DNA of 64,000 nucleotides. Source: Streptomyces bacillaris. Its GTDB lineage: Bacteria > Actinomycetota > Actinomycetes > Streptomycetales > Streptomycetaceae. A program made the translations under genes and the position numbers. Location of the stretch: assembly GCF_003268675.1 (NCBI RefSeq), contig NZ_CP029378.1, positions 7,068,001 to 7,132,000 of the forward strand, in the 5' to 3' direction. This document shows positions 1 to 6,644 of the stretch, in pieces (position 1 is the first letter of the stretch; the number at the start of each line of letters is the position of its first letter). The notes under the pieces were generated by a model. The model was given only the letters and a program-made list of their open reading frames with translations. It was not told the DNA's origin and did not search any database.

Positions 1-377
1 TTCGGAACGACGATGGCCTCACCGGCCGGGGAACCGTGCGTCGCGCCCACGACGACGATGTTCGAGTCCGACCCGGCGGCGAAGACGGGCGGGGTGTTGC
101 CCACCCCGCCGATGTCCACGGCCCCGGCGCTCACCGCCTCCAGCAGAGGTGGTCCGGAGGTGAAGGTGGACCACTTGACGCGGTAGTCGAGGTCGTCCAG
201 CTCTCCGGAGGCCCGCAGGATGGCCTCGTAACCACCCTTCTGGTCACCGACGTTGAGCGTGACGCTCCCCTTGACGTCGGTGCTGCCTCCCGACCCCGTG
301 GACGAAGCGCCGCCCCCGCAGGCGGCGAGGAGCAGGGCGAGGGGGAGGAGCAGGGCGGGCAGGGCGCGGCGTTTCAT
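1..377 (-). CDS. ssuA: Sulfonate/taurine-type ABC transporter substrate-binding lipoprotein (5' part)
   Basis: This is the N-terminal 125 residues of a NitT/TauT/SsuA-type periplasmic binding protein; the rest lies beyond the window edge. The start ATG is followed by a short basic stretch, a hydrophobic segment and an LLAACGGG lipobox, so it is a membrane-anchored lipoprotein. The mature part has the family pattern of a first strand, VGDQKGG, and then DIGGVGNTPPVFAAGS, the usual ligand-cleft region of SsuA proteins. It is the last gene of a permease-ATPase-binding protein operon, 35 bp after the ATPase. The likely substrate is an aliphatic sulfonate; nitrate or taurine cannot be excluded from this fragment. 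Confidence 0.8.
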   Translation of the reverse strand, partial: MKRRALPALLLPLALLLAACGGGASSTGSGGSTDVKGSVTLNVGDQKGGYEAILRASGELDDLDYRVKWSTFTSGPPLLEAVSAGAVDIGGVGNTPPVFAAGSDSNIVVVGATHGSPAGEAIVVP

Positions 378-412
378 GCGGTTCTCCGTGACGATCGGGA
401 GGGGAAGGGGGG

Positions 413-1271
413 TCATGCGTCCGAGCCGGTGGCGACTCCGGCTCCGGTCCCTGTGGCGGCAAGGGCGTCGGCATCGGCACCGGATTCGGCACCGGCACGG
501 GCACCTGCGTCGGCGGGGCCGTCCTCGACGCCCAGCTCGCTCAGCAGCCGGGCCCGCAGGCCGGTGAAGCCGGGGGCGCCGACCCCGCGCGGGCGGTCCA
601 GGCCCACGGGGGTGTCGTACGCGATCCGCCCGTCCCGCATCACCAGCACCCGGTCGGCCAGCAGCAGGGCCTCGTCCACGTCATGGGTGACCAGGAGGAC
701 CGCGCAGCCGCGCCGCTGCCAGAGTTCGGCGACCAGCTGCTGCGCCTTGATCCGGGTCAGGGCGTCCAGCGCGCCGAACGGCTCGTCGAGCAGGAGCAGA
801 TCGGGCTCCCGTACCAACGCGCGGGCCAGGCGAGGCGCGTTGGGCCTCGCCGCCGGAGAGCGTATCGGGCCAGGCGCCCGCCCGGTCGGTCAGCCCGACC
901 TCCGCCAACGCCTCCTCGGCCAGGGCGCGTTCGGGTTTCCCCGGCAGCCCCAGCAGGACGTTGCGCCAGACCCGCTTCCAGGGCATCAGGCGCGGTGCCT
1001 GGAACGCGACGGCACGGCCCCGGGGCGCCGGCACGGTCCCGTCTATCTCCCGGTCGAGCCCGGCCAGCACCCGCAGCAGGGTCGACTTGCCGAACCCGCT
1101 GCGCCCCAGCAGCGCGGTGAACTCACCGGCTTTCAGGGTGAGATCAAGGTCATCGATGACGGCACGCCCGTCGAAGGCCCGGGTGAGCCCCTCGACCCGT
1201 ACGGCGGCTTCGGACTCTCCGGCGGGAGAGGGGGCCGGGGCGGTCACTGGCCGGTGAAGGTCGGTCGCCAT
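413..1271 (-). CDS. ssuB: SsuB-like ABC transporter ATP-binding protein, frameshifted
   Basis: Cytoplasmic ATPase of the sulfonate importer. The first frame carries Walker A (GRSGFGKST), the Q-loop (FQAPRLMPW) and the signature SGGEAQR. The frame then breaks, and the second frame continues with LVREPDLLLLDEPFGALDA (Walker B) and VTHDVDEALLLADR (H-loop). The break is at about position 830: one extra base relative to an intact SLARALVREP reading. Joined, the product is about 285 residues, normal for the family, with an Ala/Gly-rich tail. The Walker A x residue is Phe where Ser or Ala is usual. The gene overlaps the permease end by 28 bp. A sequencing error at a GG run is the simplest explanation. 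Confidence 0.8.
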
Positions 1272-2141
1272 TGCAGCAGCAGCCTTTCGAGGGTGCGGAC
1301 GATGACGTCGGCGGTGAGGCCGAGGAAGGCGTACACGACGAGGCAGACGACGATCACGTCGGTGCGGAAGAACTCCCGGGCCTGGTTCATCAGGAACCTG
1401 ATCCCGGCGTCGGCGTTGATGGACTCACCGAAGACGAGCGCCAGCCAGGCGGTGGCGAGGGAGTAGCGCAGCCGGTCATGGCCCCGGGCAACGCCCCCGG
1501 CAGCACCACATGCCGGATGAGCCCCCACCAGTTGAGCCCCAACGACTCACCCACTTCGATGAGTTGGGCGTCCACGCCGCGAATGCCCGCGTACACGTTC
1601 AGGTAGAGATGGAAGGCGACCCCGAGCGCGATGAGCGCCACCTTCGGCGCCTCACCGATCCCGAGCCAGATGATGAACAGCGGGATCAGCCCCACCCACG
1701 GGACGGTCCGCAGCATCTGTACGGTCGCGTCGACCAGGTCCTCCCCGAGCCGCGAGAGCCCCGAGACCAGCGCGAGCACCGTCCCGACGACTCCGCCGAG
1801 CACCAGCCCCACCGCGACCCGCTGGAGAGACACCCCCCATGGCGGCCGGGAAGGGTCCCGTCCGCGATCAGATGACCCCCCGCCCGGGCGATGGTCCCCG
1901 GCGAGGCGAGCACGTCCGGGTGCAGAACCCCCGTAGCGCTGAACACCTGCCACAACGCGAGCAACAACAGGGGCCCCACGGTCCGCCGCACCCACCGGGC
2001 CACGGACCGCAGCCGCGCCCGCCGCACGGACGCCGGGACGATCGGCTCCAGGCCGGGTGGCGTACGGCTGCCGGGGGAGAGGCCCTTCTCCGGGGCGGCG
2101 GACAACCCGGTCGGTCCGGGCGGTGCGTGACTGATGGTCAT
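1244..2141 (-). CDS. ssuC: SsuC-like ABC transporter permease, two frame breaks
   Basis: Inner-membrane permease of the sulfonate importer and first gene of its operon. Start ATG at 2141 (MTISHAPPG). The coding sequence runs in three frames: an N-terminal part with the first membrane helix (LLLLALWQVF), a middle part from SLQRVAVGLVLGG through the EAA loop (EVGESLGLNWWGLIRHVVLPGALPG), and a C-terminal part (YSLATAWLALVFGES to WRPTFTGQ). The breaks lie at about 1838-1855, inside C and G runs, and at about 1470, where one C of GGCCTG appears missing. Repaired, it is about 299 residues. Clustered lesions in two neighbouring genes mean either poor base calls or a decaying operon. Confidence 0.8.
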
Positions 2142-2380
2142 GGGGGCTCCACGGGGGGCGTGAGCAGGGGAAACCGGGGACGGCGACAGGACGCGGCGCC
2201 CCGGCCGAGGACGAACGCCCGGGCCGCACGGCCCGGAAGCCGGACAGCGGGCCGCGCCTCCCGGCGATCCGGAGGGAGAGACGGGGGACGAGGTCAGAAG
2301 CCCAGCAGGACAGCGCAGAGTGAGGCAGCACGCGCCGTGGAAGGCGGAGCGGCCGGAGCGGTACGGGCGCCGGGTGAACG

Positions 2381-2449
2381 TCAGCAGCCGCGACGACACG
2401 CGGCGGATGCCACCCGCAGCAGGTCGATGTGACCGCGCGAGGTGAGCAG
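2381..2449 (-). CDS. Putative leader peptide upstream of the sulfonate transporter
   Basis: A short reading frame ending RGHIDLLRVASAACRRGC and a stop, about 240 bp upstream of the permease start and on the same strand. It closely resembles the HIDLLRVAxAxC leader peptides found before sulfur-assimilation operons in streptomycetes, where terminal Cys codons are thought to sense cysteine supply. No ATG or GTG is in frame close upstream, so the start is uncertain (a CTG at 2449 is the outermost plausible codon), and an indel is possible. The remaining upstream DNA (2142-2380 and 2450-2556) shows nothing else recognisable. Confidence 0.55.
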   Translation of the reverse strand: MLTSRGHIDLLRVASAACRRGC

Positions 2450-2556
2450 AGCTGATCGGAAAATGGCGCTGAACGTAGTCATCCGTTCAGGAGACGGTCA
2501 AGGGCGTCCCGGAGCGTGGACGTGGCATCTCGCGCCCCGGAAGGGAAGATGGAGGC

Positions 2557-2979
2557 ATGTCCGATTCCTTCACCACCACGGTCCTGAACATCACCACGGG
2601 TACGGCGGAGACCGTCATGGACCTGACGCGGGAGTGCGAGGAGTTCCTCACCCGCTCGGCGTCCGGCCGCGACGGCCTCCTCAACATCTTCGTCCCCCAC
2701 GCCACGGCGGGCATCGCCGTCCTGGAGACGGGCGCGGGCAGCGACGACGACCTCCTGACCGCCCTCCACCACCTGCTCCCGGCGGACGACCGCTGGCAAC
2801 ACCGCCACGGCAGCCCGGGTCACGGCCGCGACCACGTACTCCCCGCCCTGGTGCCGCCCCACGCGACCCTGCCGGTGATCGGGGGCCGACTGGAACTGGG
2901 GACCTGGCAGTCGGTGTGCCTGGTGGACACGAACCGGGACAACCCGGAGCGGCAGGTGCGGTTGTCGTTCTTGGGGTAG
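2557..2979 (+). CDS. yjbQ: YjbQ family protein (UPF0047, secondary thiamine-phosphate synthase)
   Basis: A 140-residue protein of the YjbQ/UPF0047 family. Family marks visible are IFVPHATAGI near residue 45-54, a conserved Glu soon after, the HGSPGHGRDHVLPAL stretch, and the closing VDTNRDNPERQVRLSFLG tail. Members can show weak thiamine phosphate synthase activity, but the physiological role is not settled. It is a single gene, divergent from the sulfonate operon. A diverged copy of the same C-terminal tail occurs as a relic at 59791-59850. Confidence 0.9.
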   Translation: MSDSFTTTVLNITTGTAETVMDLTRECEEFLTRSASGRDGLLNIFVPHATAGIAVLETGAGSDDDLLTALHHLLPADDRWQHRHGSPGHGRDHVLPALVPPHATLPVIGGRLELGTWQSVCLVDTNRDNPERQVRLSFLG

Positions 2980-3153
2980 GTGTCGGCTCGGCGCTTCGTG
3001 TGCGCAGCAGGGCGCTGCCGCCCGGCGATCCACGCGCGGAATGGCTCAGCCCTGCTCCGCCGCAACAGGCAATCCGGCGGTTCAAGGAGCCGGTCCTAAG
3101 TGGTTGCTGGCCCGTTCCGGGAGGATGTTCACGAGCCGGAGAGCGGTCGAGCG

Positions 3154-3262
3154 ATGCTTCGTGAGCGGGCACCGGAACTGCCCTGCCTGGCAGCCGCCCT
3201 GAGAGCCGCGGACGCGGGGGCACCGGTAGTGACGGTGCTGTCCGGGCCCCTCGGGATCGGAC
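3154..3262 (+). pseudogene. Relic of an AAA/LuxR-type regulator N-terminus
   Basis: The frame starting at ATG 3154 reads LRERAPELPCLAAALR and then APVVTVLSGPLGIGR. This resembles the opening of large LuxR-family ATPase regulators, in which a P-loop follows a VLSGPxGIGRS motif. The similarity stops just where the P-loop Lys/Ser would be expected. The assignment rests on about 36 residues only. Confidence 0.4.
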
Positions 3263-3272
3263 GTCAGGTGAA

Positions 3273-3434
3273 CGCTACGGTGACGAAGCACTCCCGGACT
3301 TCGCGCGGTCCCTCGCTCCCACCTCGGCGCCCGGTACCGTCAGGGCGCTCACCGCACTACTGGACCCGTTCGGCGAGGGACTCGACGACGACACCGCGCT
3401 CCTGGCGATGACCGTGCCCCCGGGCGAGCGGTGA
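3273..3434 (+). pseudogene. Relic resembling the C-terminal tail of a SpoIIE-type PP2C phosphatase
   Basis: Immediately after the LuxR-like fragment, another frame reads RYGDEALPDFARSLA and ends in GEGLDDDTALLAMTVPPGER and a stop. The LDDDTALLAL pattern is the usual C-terminus of SpoIIE/PP2C domains in actinomycete anti-sigma factor phosphatases. There is no catalytic region upstream, so this is at most a remnant joined to unrelated sequence by deletion. Confidence 0.4.
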
Positions 3435-3735
3435 CGGGGCGGAGCGGGCGGTCGGCGCGAGAGGCTCGGGACAGGCAGTGATCAGCCCTGCCGGCGGAGG
3501 TCCAGCAGCGCGTGAGGGGTGTCGGACGCGAGAGCTTGGCGCATATGACGCCCCCGCGACACAGGAGCGACACATTGCCTGATGGGTTCTCATGCACGGT
3601 TCGAGGCTGCTGGAGGGGAGCTCACCTGTGTGAAGGTCGCCGCCGTGCCGGCCGGTGCGGCTCGTCCGGTACGAGATGGAGGTGCGGCCGGCGACAAGCC
3701 GGGAAGCTGCTGGGAGCTACCGGGCTCGGAACGGT

Positions 3736-3749
3736 TCGAAGCGCTTCGA
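3736..3749. promoter_or_regulatory. LacI-type operator, xyloglucan regulon (GH31 distal site)
   Basis: A perfect 14-bp palindrome, TCGAAGCGCTTCGA, 374 bp upstream of the GH31 start. The CG-centred palindrome is typical of LacI-family operators, and the same word recurs upstream of the other genes of this block and of the local lacI gene. Confidence 0.75.
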
Positions 3750-3877
3750 TGACGCGTGGATCGAATTCTGGTACAAGGGCGGTCAGCCCACCCATGAGAT
3801 GCCTGGCTGTCGGTGAATCCCTTGACCACGGCGACGTTTGTTGGAACGGTGTCGGACGTCAGCGTATGCACGGCATG

Positions 3878-3891
3878 TCGAAGCGGTTCGA
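3878..3891. promoter_or_regulatory. LacI-type operator, xyloglucan regulon (GH31 proximal site)
   Basis: TCGAAGCGGTTCGA, one base away from the 14-bp consensus palindrome, 232 bp upstream of the GH31 start and 142 bp from the distal site centre to centre. The spacing would allow looping between the two sites. Confidence 0.7.
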
Positions 3892-4123
3892 TGCATGGAG
3901 TTCAGATGCGGGTGCCGCACGGCCTTCGAGGAGCAGGTAGTCGCGCGTGCAGCTCTTCGCGGACCTCCGCACCCCGTCGAAGCCGTCGGTGCGCACCGGT
4001 TCGAAGGGGAAGTGCGGGGCCCCGCGTGACCCGCGGTCTCCGACAGGTCCAGCAGCCGAAACGCACCGAGCCGGCCCTGTGCTCCTCGCCTGATCACGCC
4101 ATCCTCACACCAAGGAAGACCAG

Positions 4124-6403
4124 ATGAAGTTCACCGACGGCTTCTGGCTGATGCGCGAGGGCGTCCGCGCCTCGTACGCCACCGAAGTGCGCGATCTCCA
4201 TGTCAGCGCCGACCACATCACGGCCTACGCGGCTGTCACGCGCGTGAGCCATCGTGGAGACACTCTCAACACGGCTCTCATCACCACCGAGTTCTTCTCA
4301 CCCGCAGAAGGGATCATCGGCGTACGCGTCACCCATCACGCGGGCAAGCGGCACTCCGGGCCCGACTTCGAGCTGCCGGGCGAGGGTACGTGGGCCAGTG
4401 CGGGCCATACCCGGCGCGAGGGCGATCTCGTCGAGCTGCGCAGCGGGCCGCTCACTCTGCGCCTCGACACCGGGAAGCCGTGGTCGCTCGACTTCCTGGA
4501 CGAACGCGGCCACCGGCTGACCGCCGCCGAGCGCAAGGGCAGCGCCTTCGTGACCACTTCCGAGGGCGCCCACCACATGGCCGTCCAGCTCGCTCTCGGC
4601 GTCGGAGAGCAGGTCTACGGGCTCGGCGAGCGCTTCACGCCCTTCGTCAAGAACGGCCAGACCGTGGACATCTGGCAGGCCGACGGCGGTACCAGCAGCG
4701 AGCTGGCGTACAAGAACATCCCGTTCTACCTCTCCTCGCGCGGCTACGGCGTCTTCGTCAACCACCCCGGCAAGGTGTCCTTCGAGGTCGGATCGGAGTC
4801 GGTGGGCCAGGTCCAGTTCAGCGTCGAGGACCAGGCACTGGAGTACTACGTCGTCGCGGGACCGACTCCCAAGGAGGTGCTCGTCCGCTATACCGCCCTC
4901 ACCGGTCGCCCCGCCCTGCCGCCCGCATGGTCGTTCGGCCTGTGGCTCACCACGTCCTTCTGCACCGCCTACGACGAGGCCACCGTCACGTCCTTCGTCG
5001 ACGGCATGGCGCAGCGGAACATCCCGCTCTCCGTGTTCCACTTCGACTGCTTCTGGATGCGCCAGTACCAGTGGTCGGATTTCCAGTGGGATCCGGAGAC
5101 CTTCCCCGACCCGGAGGGCATGCTCGCCCGTCTGAAGTCCCGCGGACTGAAGATCAGTATGTGGATCAACCCGTACATCGCGCAGAAGTCGACGTTGTTC
5201 GCGGAGGGCGCCGCTCGCGGGTTCCTGGTCCGGCGGCCGAACGGCGACATCTGGCAGTGGGACCTCTGGCAGCCCGGCATGGCCTTGGTCGACTTCACCA
5301 ACCCCGAGGCCCGGGCATGGTTCCAGGACAAGCTGAGGCCGCTGCTCGACCAGGGCGTCGACTGCTTCAAGACGGACTTCGGGGAGCGCGTGCCGACGGA
5401 CGTCGTCTGGCACGACGGCTCCGACCCCGAGCGGATGCACAACTACTACGCCCACCTCTACAACAAGACCGTCTTCGAGCTTCTGGAGGAGGAACGCGGT
5501 ACCGGTGAGGCCGTCCTCTTCGCCCGTTCGGCGACCGCCGGCGGGCAGCAGTTCCCCGTTCACTGGGGCGGCGACTGCTTCGCTTCCTTCGAGGCCATGG
5601 CCGAGTCGCTGCGCGGTGGGCTTTCCCTGTCCCTGAGCGGCTTCGGCTTCTGGAGCCACGACATCGGCGGCTTCGAGGGAACCCCGGACCCGGACGTGTT
5701 CAAGAGATGGCTCGCCTTCGGCCTGCTCTCCTCGCACAGCCGGCTCCACGGCAACGTGTCCTACCGGGTGCCGTGGGAGTTCGGTGAGGAGGCTGTCGAC
5801 GCCGCGCGGCAGTTCACCCTGCTCAAGCACCGGCTCATGCCCTACCTCTACGGGGTGGCCGTCGAGGCCCACGCCACCGGTGTCCCCGTGATGCGCCCCA
5901 TGCTCCTCGAATTCCCCGAGGACCCAGCCTGCCGCACCGTGGACCGGCAGTACATGCTCGGCCCGGACCTCCTCGTCGCACCCGTCTTCACCGCGGACGG
6001 CGAGGTGGAGTACTACCTGCCGCGGGGGACCTGGACTCATCTGCTGAGCGGTGAGAAGGTGGCCGGCCCCGTGTGGCGGCGGGAGAAGCACGGCTTCGAC
6101 AGCCTGCCGCTCTTCGTGCGAGCGGGAGCGGTTCTGCCCCTCGGCGCGGACGACCAGAGGCCGGACTCCGACTGGCTGGACGAGCTGACCTTGCGCGTCC
6201 ATCCGGCTTCGGTCGGCACGCCCCTCCGCCGTTCGGTCACGGTGCCCGACCTCGAGGGCCGGGTGGCGGCGGTCTTCCACCTCGCCCAGGACGAGGACGG
6301 CCTGCGCGTGCGTGCCGAGGGGACGGATCGTTCCTACCGCGTTGAGGTGGTCGGCGGCGGCTGTGTCCGGGGCGCCGGTGAAGTGGTCGTGCCCATGCCC
6401 TGA
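4124..6403 (+). CDS. yicI: GH31 alpha-xylosidase (YicI-like)
   Basis: Retaining alpha-xylosidase that removes alpha-1,6-linked xylose from the non-reducing end of xyloglucan oligosaccharides. The 759 residues match E. coli YicI closely in layout: an N-terminal beta-sandwich, then a TIM barrel. The barrel includes the nucleophile motif FKTDFGERVPTD (Asp near residue 418; YicI uses D416) and LFARSATAGGQQFPVHWGGD, GLSLSLSGFGFWSHDIGGF and SHSRLHGNVSYRVPW. C-terminal beta domains follow. There is no signal peptide, so it is cytoplasmic. Start ATG follows an AAGGAAG ribosome site. Two operators precede it. Alpha-glucosidase activity is less likely given the YicI-type PTDV context. Confidence 0.93.
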   Translation: MKFTDGFWLMREGVRASYATEVRDLHVSADHITAYAAVTRVSHRGDTLNTALITTEFFSPAEGIIGVRVTHHAGKRHSGPDFELPGEGTWASAGHTRREGDLVELRSGPLTLRLDTGKPWSLDFLDERGHRLTAAERKGSAFVTTSEGAHHMAVQLALGVGEQVYGLGERFTPFVKNGQTVDIWQADGGTSSELAYKNIPFYLSSRGYGVFVNHPGKVSFEVGSESVGQVQFSVEDQALEYYVVAGPTPKEVLVRYTALTGRPALPPAWSFGLWLTTSFCTAYDEATVTSFVDGMAQRNIPLSVFHFDCFWMRQYQWSDFQWDPETFPDPEGMLARLKSRGLKISMWINPYIAQKSTLFAEGAARGFLVRRPNGDIWQWDLWQPGMALVDFTNPEARAWFQDKLRPLLDQGVDCFKTDFGERVPTDVVWHDGSDPERMHNYYAHLYNKTVFELLEEERGTGEAVLFARSATAGGQQFPVHWGGDCFASFEAMAESLRGGLSLSLSGFGFWSHDIGGFEGTPDPDVFKRWLAFGLLSSHSRLHGNVSYRVPWEFGEEAVDAARQFTLLKHRLMPYLYGVAVEAHATGVPVMRPMLLEFPEDPACRTVDRQYMLGPDLLVAPVFTADGEVEYYLPRGTWTHLLSGEKVAGPVWRREKHGFDSLPLFVRAGAVLPLGADDQRPDSDWLDELTLRVHPASVGTPLRRSVTVPDLEGRVAAVFHLAQDEDGLRVRAEGTDRSYRVEVVGGGCVRGAGEVVVPMP

Positions 6404-6600
6404 CGAGCCTCTTCCCCGCGCCTCGGGGCGCCCCGGTGGTGCCTACCGGCCCTTCCCGCGGAGGGGCTGCCGCGCCCGCCGGGGCCTTCGACGGGTGCCA
6501 GGGGTGGTGCGTACCGGCCGCTACCCGCAGAACGGCCTCGCGCTCGAGTGGGGCCGACCGTACCCGTGCTCGACGCCATGGACCAGGGCGAACACGGCGA

Positions 6601-6626
6601 AGCCCGGCACCTGGGGGTGCCGGGCT
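6601..6626. terminator. Bidirectional hairpin between GH31 and GH3
   Basis: Perfect 11-bp stem AGCCCGGCACC / GGTGCCGGGCT with a 4-base loop, between the convergent GH31 and GH3 genes. There is no U-tract, as is usual for streptomycete terminators. Confidence 0.7.
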
Positions 6627-6644
6627 GTACTGCGGCTGTAGGCC

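Larger units (their letters stand above)
2980..4123. other. Gene-poor stretch with coding relics and two operators
   Basis: About 1.1 kb without an intact gene. It holds two short translated remnants (listed separately) and, nearer the GH31 gene, two copies of the LacI-type palindrome. The part from 3435 to 3735 shows no recognisable coding or RNA feature. Confidence 0.6.
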
